From: Tetranychus cinnabarinus
Taxonomy: Eukaryota; Arthropoda; Arachnida; Trombidiformes; Tetranychidae
Assembly (NCBI GenBank): GCA_022266195.1
Contig: WHVY01000002.1
Coordinates: forward strand, 1,813,001-1,877,000
Length of the DNA: 64,000 nt
Direction of reading: 5' to 3'
Shown here: piece after piece, positions 1 through 12,800 of the stretch
Numbering within the stretch: position 1 is the first letter of the stretch
How the letters are laid out: the number at the start of each line of letters is the position of its first letter
The notes under the pieces: model-generated
Told to the model about the DNA's origin: nothing
The model's input: the letters and a program-made list of their open reading frames with translations, nothing else
Database searches by the model: none
Made by a program: the position numbers and the translations under genes

Positions 1-57
1 GATTAGTGAAATTAACTAAATACACACGCTATACTGCGAATTGGATTTAGGTTTGTT

Positions 58-70
58 TTTATTATTTATT
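58..70 (-). promoter_or_regulatory. Candidate poly(A) signals of sens
   Basis: Two AATAAA hexamers (complement of 58-63 and 65-70) lie about 245 nt past the sens stop. The whole 1-314 stretch is AT-rich with no competing gene, fitting a 3' UTR. Confidence 0.5.
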
Positions 71-314
71 AATCATAATTACATGATCCACAGATAGTTG
101 AATAATATGATATTACTCAGTTTTGTGAGTGTGTTTGTGTTCAACTTGATACAATTTGGTAAAAGATTGCACTTGATAATGGGACAATTAAAAGATAACC
201 TTGTTATTTTTTGATGATATTGGTTAAATTATTGAAGAAATTTGACAAGAAAAAGAAAACAATTTTTATGTCCTTTTCAGTTTGATGATAGGAAGATTAA
301 TTAATGTTAATTAA

Positions 315-868
315 TCAAATAATATTGTGATGAGATGTGATGGTAGTGGTTGGTGAATGAACACGATAATCAGTTGGTAAACGTATTGAACGAGTTGATG
401 ATGATGAGGAAGATGGCTGAGTTGCTTGTTGAGATGATGATGATGATGAAGATGAAGATGGTGTTAATTGATTCTCAGGAATTCCTGTTATCGTCATGTT
501 GGTAATATGATGACTATGTGAAGGAGGAAGAGGAGGAGGCAAAGCAAGGGTTGGTGGCGGTGGAGGAGGCGGGAGATGATGATGATGTGGATGATGAGGA
601 TGGTGATGATGGTTATGAGGACTTGTTGGACTAGTTGTTGATGTTGTTCCTGGTGTGTTTGAAGGTGAAGTCACTGAGTTTGTCAATGGTTTAACCTCGG
701 AATGTTGAGTTTCCTTGTGTCGCCTCAAATCAACCTTTCGTTGAAAGGCGCGTCCACAAACATCACAAGCGAATGGTTTGAATCCAGTATGTTTCCGACT
801 GTGAGTAATTAGATTGGATGATTGACTAAATGCTTTACCACAAACTGAACATTTATGAGGCTTTTCAC
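315..868 (-). CDS. sens: sens exon 4: zinc fingers 5-6 and C-terminal tail
   Basis: The acceptor is ctatttacag|GTGAAAAG (phase 1), restoring TGEKPHKC. Fingers 5 (CSVC..HSRKH) and 6 (CDVC..HKETQH) are followed by a 128-residue tail of Ser/Thr, a His/Pro-rich block, a run of seven Pro and polar runs, ending at a stop at 315-317. Vertebrate GFI1 ends almost directly after finger 6, so this tail is an extension. Confidence 0.92.
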
Positions 869-3800
869 CTGTAAATAGAAGAAAAAAACAGAAAAAGTTA
901 ATCAAAATGAAAACACAAAGATTTACAAATTAAGACAAACAATGGATTTGTTAAGAGCATTCTTTCTTCAAGTCGCCATCTATTATCAATTAGTAGACAC
1001 CGTCTTAATAATTAACCATAGATGGCGACATTAAAAATGATCCATTTATGTTTATTTTTAATTGGAAATGGCTATTGTTTTTGTGTAACTTAATATAGTT
1101 TTGTGATTCTTTTTTATTCACCTTAAATTGTGATTATTATATTTATTTTGTCACAGATTAAAGTCAATCTTCTATTGTTTGGCCATAAATACAAAGTTTG
1201 TTGATGACAAAAACTCAAGCATAGAGACACAAAGGATAAAGGTTTGCAACTCAATTACTATCATTGACTTTTGGTGTTCAACAAACAATACATTTTACAA
1301 TGTTAATCTCTCACTTACATTGACTCTTTCTTTTCTCTTTCTTTTCTAGGGTAGACCGTTAACAGTTGATTATCAACATTGTAATATCAAATGGTTATGG
1401 TTAAAGTCACCAAAAAGGCCAAGTAAAAACGCTATCATTGAACATTGGGTTAACTTCACAGAGTTACGCCTGCAGAAGCAAATAATGCAACAAAACACAA
1501 CTCTTATTGTTAAAAGTCATTTCTTCCCAATCACAATCTGTCTTTTTCCCATTCCCATTCACCGAGTTAATACTGATTATCATCATTATCATCATTATTT
1601 TTTGTCCTTCTTAATCATTTTTCTGGACTTGTTGGAAAAGGCAAACTGAAAGATCTCAATTGTTATATCATGAATAAGTTAACCTTATAAACTCATATAC
1701 AATGTACCATATATTACCACAGGTAAGCAATAGGGAAGACAACTGACAATGAAATTAATCGATCAATGATTTAAACCTTTTCCCTCTCCTTTGATTCCTA
1801 TCCACTTGTAATTATAAAACCTTGATTTTTTCAATCAATCATCACAAGATGGTGAAGAAAACAAAAACAGCGAAACAAAAATTGATCTCAATTGAGCTCA
1901 ATTTCATTCCCATGACAAAGCAAACTGAAGATAATGAATTGTGAATCAAGTTTAAACCTTTCTCTATTTTACTTTGATTATAATTAATTATTCCTTCAAT
2001 CAATTGTCTTGCTCAATTTGATGATCATCTTTGTTGAATTGCTTCTGGAACCATTGTTAAAATGAGAATCAAGAATGTCTTAAATTATGATAAATTATCT
2101 TTATTATTATCAACAGATCCCACAAAAGCCCAACACAATGCTCGGTCCTTCTCATTGTCAACCTTAAAATGTTCAACATTGATCAATGATGGAAACCTTT
2201 GAGTCAGATAATCTTGAACATTTCACTTTCCCCTTTCACCCAATAATAACCAGATTAATGTTAATCAAGCACAATATTGTAAGATAATTGAATAACTCAC
2301 AAAATTGTAAATTCATTCTTCAAGCAAAAGCTCAAATGTTTTACACCAACAAATCTCATCATTATAATGATAATGATGAAAAAATTGAGATACTTTTTTC
2401 TTGCTGTTACAAATCAACTCAATGTAATCTTTTCATTGCCTTGAGCATTTGTTATTCACTCAACAATACATAATCAGTTTCATCCTTAACATAAACATTG
2501 ATGAAAATTGTATCTATTAATCAACTCAATCAGTTGATTACAATGAACCTTTAACAAAAGGTTAAAAAAAGCGAGGAGCCAAAAATTTGGGTAAATCTTG
2601 AGCTTCAAATGGATCCATAAAAGCTGTTTGTTTGTTAAACATTAAACGATGTAAATAAAGCAATTGACAATTGTTGATTTAATGCAATAATAAATTGTTA
2701 AGGGAAAGAAATTAATTACAAGACAATTTACGATGTTAATAATGGAAAGCTGAGGATAGATGAGTTGAATTTTGGATCTCCTTCAACCTTAGTGATAACT
2801 GATTAAAATGGTTTCACCCATTGATTAATATAATGATTATTGGTAAATCACTTTGACTCGTTGGCTGAACAATTCATAAACTAAAGGCCACAAGAAGATA
2901 TTTTCATTCATCTTAATTTATCACCCAATCACTTTGGTATTTTAATGATATTTGTCTTCACATTGATTTAACGCAAGCTAAAAGTGAACACACAAGGAAA
3001 AAGGTTGACAATAATGTGAACCTTTTGGATGAGCCAACAAACAAAATGTCATTTATCTTGAGCCATTTAATGGTTTCAAAAGTAGTTAACGTTTGTGATC
3101 AGCAAATTGTTCACGGATTTATTGTTAACATTACTGAGGAAAGTTGTGAAAAAATGTGAATCATTTTGATTGCAATGAAAAGGTGAAAACATCAACACTA
3201 GATTTACAATGATTAGTGAAAGGCAAACAGTTGAAAAGGATACAAGAGCTGACTCAAGACAATTTAGATCAACCTTTTCATCAATAATCAATAACTTTCA
3301 GCTAAATCAGCTAAATGAACAATTCTGGTTCAACACCAAACCTAAAATGATAAGTGACTTTAGCTTCAGACTCTTGAGTTCAACCAACAAAAGGGCGCCT
3401 TTGCTTTAGATTTACATTTAGTCTTGAATTTAGATTCAAAGGAAATTTCATGTTCTTTTCTTATTGGAATATTTTTTTGGTGGAAAATATCTGAACATGA
3501 AATTTGCTTTGATTGAAATGGTTGACATTTATTCTGGAATGACGTTCTTCATCCACAGAAAACAATGATTTTGATGATCATTATTAGGGTTCATTATTTG
3601 GGTTTGCGAATGGGAAAGTTGCTAGAAAATCAGATTGATTGTTAACCATTTGTTCAACTGATTGGTAGGACTAACAATTGGTTAGGAATCAGGGAGTGAT
3701 ATTTAGCTTGAGGCTTATCCTATTCACCATCAACAGGGAATAAAATAGTTGTTCATCTTCATCTTATTCATCATCATCCTTCTCATCATCCTCAACTTAT

Positions 3801-6800
3801 ATTTCTTGTTAAGAAAATGATTACTTCTTTTTTTTCGGGTTTCTCCCTTTTAACCAACAAACAATCGCTGGATACATTTGATTCAAACAAAAAGTAATTG
3901 AATTAACCTGTTCTTCAAGATCATGTTTATCCTTTTCATTCACCCAATATCATTTCATTTGTTCAGTTTAACCATTTCCACCAAATCCAGGGTAAATAAG
4001 CACACTGATCTTTTAGTTTCATATTTTCATCTCTTCTCATCATCACCCATCATCATCATGTATTAGTTATTAAACTGCTTTATTTGCTTGCTTTAATCTC
4101 ACCAACTGTATCAAGATTACATGGAACAGAAAGAGAGATTACATGGAGAGAAAAATATGAGATGAAAATGTTTCCCTTTCATGACGATTGATTAATTTTG
4201 GGTTAAATCAAATGAAGTGATTGAAGGGTTAATAGGACAAATGTTTTTACTGGTAAACAATGACAGATTGAAATGAGATTTGTAAGTATTGGTAAGTGTT
4301 ATCATTGAAATGGTTGAATATCAAGAATAATATTTGGCCAAAATATGATGATTGGACTTATTGAGTGAAGATGAATTGAAACTCAACAGGGAATTGTTGA
4401 ACTAGTGTTTAAAGATTAGGCTTGAAAGATTGAATATAAACTGTATTATAAAGGTAATGTAAACAGACTAAGATTGCTTTGAGTGACTATTGACTGAAAA
4501 TGATGATGATAAGGATGAAGGAAGGGGAAAAGAGAGAGAAAAGAAAGAGAGAGAAAGGATGATTTAATGAAGATGAAACATTGAAAAAGCAAATGTAAAC
4601 AACCGCAAATTTTATTTGCAACTATCAAAAAAGGCAACCTTTTTTTTATATCAAACCTTTTAACATTACCAAAATCAACAGACAAGGATGAAGATGAAGC
4701 TAAATCTTGTTATCTGTTGTTCAATATTTTTGTTATTTTCTGTGTAATTTTGGTTCCTCTTAAATGACAATTTGATTATATTCAAATTGATGAAACTATT
4801 TCTCTCCTTTTATTGGCTTTTCTCATCTGTTGACAATAAATGGACATTTTGTTTTTTACTTTCAATCAAATTGATTACAAATAAAAGGAGCAACATTTAT
4901 CCAAATGCAAAGCAATTGTTTCTTGTTGAGATGATATTGCACTCAATTTGCTCATTGAATAAATTAAAAGAATTATTTTAATTATATTTTCTATTCTAAT
5001 ATCGATAAGCTATTTTAATAACAATATTTAATATTACTGTTAATAGTTGAACATCGCGCCTCTAAAATAAAGAAGTCGCGCCTTTTTGCTTATCATGTGA
5101 TTTTGATTGGGAGAGAAATGGTTTTGCAAGTTTCAACTGTTTTTGTTGCGTTTAATAAATTAAGAAATATTGTTTTTAAATTGTGAGCTTTTGATCATGA
5201 TATTGATTTGTACAAACACTTCAATTGTGTTATTTAGCTAAAATTTGATCCATCTTCACTGTTTGTTTTAATGTTTCTTGTGTAATTTGGATCATTTGCT
5301 GGAAGGAAGTTGGTCAATCTAACTGTTGGTTTGTATTTTATTCACACAAATTCATGCTTACAATTTGTTAACAGATCATTTTTCTTCTGATAGAATATGG
5401 ATTTAAGCAAATGTAAAATGGCTGACTTACCTGTGTGTATGTATGTATGCTTTTTCATATCCGACTTTTGATGGAATCGTTTGCCACAATATTGACATGG
5501 ATAAGGTCTTGTATCCGAATGAATTAAGAGGTGAGTTGATAGGGTTGATGATCGTTTAAAACTTTTCCCACATTGTTTACATTCAAATGTTTTCTCTGCC
5601 GTATGAACAGCTCGATGTTGGGACAAGCTAACCTCATGGCCAAAAGTTTTGTTGCACAGCTCGCAAGCAAAGGGACGTTTACCTGAATGTGATCGACGTA
5701 CATGAACCTCAAGTCCATGTGGAGTGCTAAACATTTTATCACATTTAACACATGAAAAGACAACCCCATCAGTGGTGGCTGTTCCGTTTGTTTCTATGGG
5801 TGATCCACGAGAAAAAGAGTGAAGGTGGGAAAAGAAACCATTAGGACCGTTTGGACCCAGGTGAGGGCCAAAAAGTCGACTAACTAACGAACTATTGTCC
5901 AAATTGTTGACTTTTTGTCCCATCAATGATGTTAAACCTTGACCAGTTAAACCACAGAACGGGAATCCTATGTAACGAGGTATATCCTAATAGAGTTAAT
6001 AAGATGTATGTCATCCAATTAGAAATAATCATTTTCATTGTCCAATTCAACCAATTTATAACTCATCAATTTTTCTCCTTTTTTCTATGTACACCTTTCA
6101 ACGGATTTTATTTTATTACATTTGCATGTATTTGCATTCAACAAAGAAGTCGATCGATCCTATTACATGGCCTGTTATCGTTTAACTTTCTAACCCTCGA
6201 TATATTATTTGATGTTGATGGAAGTTTCAAATTTTTAAAGTGTTGATCGATAAAACAACCTCATTTATTTATTATTTAACATTATCATGAAATCATGAGA
6301 ATTGAAAGAAATCATAAAAATTTGAAACTTTATAATTACCTGTGAAAAGTAACTAATTTCAATTTTGATAATAATTTTAAAAATGGTTGACTTTCAATAG
6401 CGAGCAAACAAAAAAATAGTAAAATCAAGAGTTGTGAGGGAAACAGAGATCTTATTTATTGATTGATTGTCGGTATGATTTAGCCTCTTTCAAATTATTT
6501 TGATATTTTGATAATTTTGATTCCTATCTTAACTGTGAAATTACATGGCAATTTGATTTGGCCATTAAGTTTTATTATCCAACTATTCACAGTAAGATAA
6601 ACATCTAACAACTTTAAATTAACCATTAAGGGTTGATGTGATTAAAGATGAAAAGACGAAGAGTGAATGGGAAAAAAGCTCAAAAAAAAGTGTGAATGAC
6701 TACAATAACAGAAGTTAATGAATGAAAATAAAAAATATATCAAAATGATCACTGATGAAATAATAGATATAATCAAATGATCCATAAAAAAATCTTTAAT

Positions 6801-9800
6801 TAACACTAAATTAACAGAGGTCAACTAGCAATAAAGGGATGTCATTAAAAGCACCTTTGTAAGCACCATTAGCATCAATCCCAACACCAACAGCCAAACT
6901 CCAGTAAATCATAAATATTTTTGACAAAAATGTAGTTTAAATTGAGACAATTGTTCACCCATTATAACAATAATCATAACCATTGTAACAATGGTCATTG
7001 TAAGAATGATCAATTGATCAATTTCCGTTAAGCTTAATAAGCTTCCATTTTGAATACGATATTATTATGTATTACATTTTAACATTGGTTTACAACAAAA
7101 CCGCGAGTCAATTAACATTGTACCTAAATACAGTTGATCATCACCATTATTATCATCATCAGCTTTTTTATAGTCTATTTAGTTCCTTTAACCTTTGTTA
7201 TCCTAATTAGGATCGGATTTAAATGAAATACGAGTTCTATGAGAGTTTGCCCTTTTCAGGTTTACCAAGCTGAAGATGATGATGATGTAAAAAAAGATGT
7301 AAAGAGAGTAGGAAAAGAGCAAAAGAGGGAAAAAAGATATCTCAAGATGAGATTAAATCTCATCTAAATCCCTTGGAGTAAAAGTGACCTTAAATCGGCT
7401 TAAGAGGCGAAAAAAAGAAAGCCAAAATAAGCAGGAAAAAAAAGTGAATGGAGTAACTTAATCATACAAATAATTATCATTATTATCGGTGTAACAATGG
7501 AAGAAGGAAGAGGAAAAAAAATAAGAAAAAATGGCCTCAAGGGCCAACTATTTTATTCACATCACACCAATAATGGTAATCATAATAATAATAGACAGGC
7601 AAACTTGTGTTTACTCTTGTAGCGTGAGCAGTTCACGTGCATTATCATAAATGCGCGTGTTACGTGTTACGTATGGTTGATTGAGTTTCAACATTAAGTG
7701 CATGGCTGTTGACTGTGTAAAGGTGTGATGTAAGTGGGAGGTTTTGATGGACTAAAATGGTTGAGCAAAGGTTGAGGAAACTTACTTGAAAGGGTCGGTA
7801 AAGTTGAGATGAGACTTGACTACGAACTTGATCAGAGTTGCTGGTTAAGAGTCGTGCTGCGGCTGCAGTTGCAATGGCCACTGAGGTTACGGCTGCTGCT
7901 GCTGCTGATGCAGAGACGGTTGCTGGTGAGATTGACGATGAGCCTGTCTGCCTTGTTTGACCCGGTAAAGTGGCTTCATCACGGCCATCACTTTGATCAC
8001 CTTCACCTGAATCAAATGTGATCAACCGTGAACCCATTTTATCTCGAGTCGACTGTTTACTTGAACTTTTTAACAGTTGATCAATTGAATAATCGGTCAA
8101 TGATGTGCTTGAATGGTGATGCCTTGAATGAGTGTCCAGATTAACTCGATGATGGTGGTGATGATGATAACCAAAATGATCAACACTTTTCTCTTTCATT
8201 AAACTTTCCAATGATTTACGATTTTTCAGAGAATCCAAATTAATTGATTCAATTTCATCCTTCTCTTCCCTTTCCAGGCATCTTCTTCTTCGCCGTCTTC
8301 GCCTTCTCTCTCCAATAATGTCCACATTCTCATCTTCATCATCCTCATCGTCTTCATCTTTATCTTCCTCGTCATCTTCTTCTTCCTCATCTTCCAAGTC
8401 AATCTCATCCTCTTCCTCACAATTCCTACTAGTATCATTGTCTTCATTATTATCATCGTTGTTATCCTCATTTATATCTTCATTGTTATCATTATCACTG
8501 TTGCTCACTTTTCCCATTTTTGATCCATTTTTAAAGTAATTTTGTTTTCGCTTTCGTTTTCGCTTGAAATTGTCATCTCGATTTACATGGTTATTGTTGA
8601 GGTTATTTTCATTGAAATACGGTTTATCCTCTTCAGAGTCAACCTGAGTTGGAAACAAAGCTGACATGTTGGAATCACCTGAACCAGTTGAAAGGTGAGA
8701 CTTATAAGAGTCAACGGAAAGGTCATTAACAGAGGATAAACTTTCAGTTGAATAGGTTACATCAGGTTGGACAAAATGTTTGCTTGAATAAAAATTATCA
8801 TTACTATTTGAATCTGTTAATGAGAAGAGGAGAAAAAACAGAAAAAAATAATTCATTAATTGACATGTAATATGTGATTATTAAGTGTTGAAGTGAAGTT
8901 GAAATGGGAGTTCAAAGGAGGTTTCATAATGATAGTCATGATGATGGTGATGGTTGAACATTGATTATTGCTGAATCTGTTGATTTGAATTGCCTTTTTA
9001 CTTTCATTAATTGGCTTAATCGTTCCCTTTGATTACTTCAATTATGTAAATGGCAGTGAATGTTATGAAGATGAGTCTAAAGAGAATCAACTAAATGAAT
9101 AAATTGTCGTTAGTTTGAACGATTAAACACAAAAAGCAAAACCTGAAATTCAGATTCAGAGGATTTTCTCGATTGGAAAGATTTCACGACCCAAGCAGCA
9201 AAATGATGAAAATCTGAATCTACTGGGAATGGAAATTAAAAATTCTGATCACATGTTTCACTTGATAATAACTCTCAACTCATGATTGAAATTAATATAT
9301 TTTAATATATATTTTTACTGGGATCAAACTTGTTCAACTATAAATCAGTTAAGGCAATATGAAACCATTGAGAATGAATTTGATGAATATCAATTCCTTT
9401 GGGATAATTAGGATGATGATGGTGATGATGAGAGGGACCAGAAAAAGATGGAAGCAAGAAAATGATGAAAGCAAATGAACAAGACAGGGAATTTGTTTAT
9501 TTGATTTTTTTCTCGGCTCGCAACTAAAATGCTAATAACTGGGTCAATATTAATCATAATATCCTCTTGTGACCAATTTAGACTATCAAGCAAAATAATT
9601 TGATTCACTTTCCACTTTCCACTTACCCTTTTTGATGAAAGAAAGCAGGACAATTTTTCTTCTTTTATTAACAATTATGATTAAACTTAATTTCATTTAA
9701 TAATAGAGATTCAATTTTCTGGTAAATATTTTTTCATCATTCAGTTATTTTTAGGCTCTTGAATAACGCGCTCAAGGATTAACCCGATTAACTCATTGGT

Positions 9801-12800
9801 TAATTCAAGCGCAGCTTTGTCTTTCTTTGTTAGAGATATCACATGACAATTTAAGCTTTTTATTCAACGATTTGTTTCTAATATTTTAATTTAGTCTGGT
9901 TAATTTATTTATGTAATTTTGTTTTAATTCTGTCACTGTATTTCAAGTGTTGGACCTATTAACATTCACTCTATCTCAAAGGGTTGGTAATCTAATTTCG
10001 GTCGATAGCTTTGCTTTTGTAATTCAAAACATTTAAGGTGAGTAAATTTTTTCAAATGATCCAGAAGTCAACTTGAAATTATTGTAAATATTATCATAAA
10101 TTATTGATCTACTTCTTAACAGTCTAATTAATTCTGTTTCCACTTTTATAGTGTTTTCATTTTAGTTCAACTGGACCACGGTTTGGACCATGAGCAGATT
10201 CAAAATTCAGGACTTATGCTCTCACTCGACTATTGATTTTAACATTTTCTGGCGAATGATCCAGTTAAACTAAAAATTAAACGACGAATCACCTCTGCAT
10301 TGGTTCTATATTTTACATTTGTACAAGTACAGTCTCGATTGGTAATTAGGATGACAAAGGAACTCAATGACTTGAGCATTTATCTTTACATTTGATGTCA
10401 AAATTTCCAGATGCCTTTGCCTACAATTTCGTGTATTTGTATTGCATAGGATGGACCTGATTGCATCAAATCTACGATTTTATCTAGTCAAATGGATAAT
10501 CTGTTAAAGCTCAAGATGTTTGTCAAGCAGATCAATCTGATGGTGCATTTACCCAGCAGTCAATTTCAACTGTTTTACTGATCGTTATGGTTAATGGCTT
10601 TCTCCTGCATTGGCTTTTTAATTGTCTTCATTGGTCTTGTGCATTGACAACATGGTTAATCAAAATTAGTCAATGATTGACTCAATAATGTTGCCATTTG
10701 TTTTCTTCCGATCATTTACAACATTTCAAGTTGTGCATATCAACAGACCAGATAGACTTACTGTTTTGCAGTAATTTTAATTAAACATTTTTTATTTGGT
10801 GCGTGATCGACAATCAAATGTTGTTAAGTCAATAATAACGATGACCAGTTGTTGTTGCTGCTGTTGCTGTCGAACTTAAAAAGTTACAATTAATGAGCCT
10901 TTACAATGGTTTCGACTTTTCCTGTTATCATCATCACAATCAAACCGCACTAAAAAAATCATTAACCTAACCAACCATACCTTTTTTTGCAACCTCAAAA
11001 CATATTATTTAAAAGTTAACAGTTAATCACAATAATAATAAATATGCTAAAACAAAACAAAAATTATAATTGATGAACTTAACTACAGAGTTAACTAACT
11101 ATTAACTATAAGCTCATATACACAACCATTGATTGTTTCACATGGTCAAACATCACATTATCAAAATTAACAATTTTCAACTAAACCACGCGTTAAAATG
11201 TTATTATAATAATCATTATTTTAATATGATAACCATTATTAATAATAAATTTACTTTCTAATATGGAGCATTAAAAGGCAAAAGTGAAGTCAACTCAAAC
11301 TATAGCAAAAAAAGGTTGAAATAGAAGAGGAAAAAGCAGAAAAATTAAAGTTAATTAATATTGACAAACCTTAATAATAATGTTAACATGTTAACACAAT
11401 CAACTGTTGATTGATTTTGCCTTGAGATGAAGTTAAACAATTGGAAATTTTTAGTTAGATTGATTTAAATTGTTGAGTTACTCATATGAAGAGTCAACAA
11501 TCTAATTTGATTCAGTTGATTCACATTTAGTCTTTTAATAGATCATTTTGATTGATTTCAATTGATTTTCTGTTGCTGCAAACCTCAAAGTCATAACAAT
11601 TGAAAAGTGTTTTCAGACATAATTTTCAATGAAAATATAAAAAAAATTGAAACCTGATTTACATATGAAAATGATATGTTTCAAGTTAATGGCAATTGAA
11701 TCGATTTGTGATTATATTATTGGTTATTCAAAATGTCCGCAAGTCTCAACAATAAGACAGATAAAACAATTCCCATATTAAAATTCAATCTCACACAATA
11801 TAATTAATCTGCTTCTCAGTGAATAACATGAATATCTTGTCATTACCTTGACTGGAAGACAACAATAATAATTCAAATCAAATTACAATTGAACAATATT
11901 TTTGCTCCTTTAATGATCATTTACTGATCATGAAAGGCAAAGAAAAGGTAAAGTACAGCAAAAATATTGAAATCTGAAATGAAAAGTCTTCATGTTTCAA
12001 TGTTTAGATTGTTAAATATCATTTGAATGAACAAACAATTTTTTAATGGCTGGTAATTGCGTGACCATTTAAAACAGTTTCTAGATTTTTTTATTCAATG
12101 ATTTAACTTTAATTGCAAATAAATCAGAATAACAATCAATAATGAATTCATTGGAACATTAATCAATTCTAAATTTATCAATCAATAACCAGAAGACAAT
12201 CAATAGCAACAGTGGAAACAAGCAGCAAAAATCATATTCGCAACCATTTCCATTTTCTGGTGAAACAAACGCAAACACAAAGGCAAACCAGACAAATAAT
12301 GAATCAATAACCACAATACTAATTCACAATCAAACTAATCATGCAATTAAACGATCTAACGATCAAAGTAAACTGAAAATGTTTAAAAGGTTTAAAATGG
12401 GAAAGATGGGAAAAAGTAAAATCTATAACTGAAAATGCTTTAGTAAGCAGTTATTGGCATTATTTTTGTTTATATCATTTTCAGATGAAATGAAATGTTG
12501 AATTGAAAAGCAGGGAAAAGTTGATGATGTAAAAAAAAGTATGATCAAAAAAATGATGATCAAGATGGAAATGTTTGCCTGAACAAAAAATAGAGTTGAT
12601 AAGGGATGAAGTTTACTCCCAGTTGCTGTCCAATGTTATCATGTTGTCTCATGTTCAACTGAATAATGGGTGGACACTGAGTGGTTATCAAATATATTGA
12701 GTATGGGCGTGTAACAGCATGGGTCTAAGGAAGTGGAAACATGATTGGTAAAGAAGGAGGAAACTCAGTTGAACCGGAAAAAGAAATAATTTTACATCAT

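Noticed and set aside
8318..8539. Plus-strand open frame made mostly of serine
   Set aside because: It is the complement of the acidic and basic runs of sens exon 2; low complexity, no start context, opposite strand to a supported exon.
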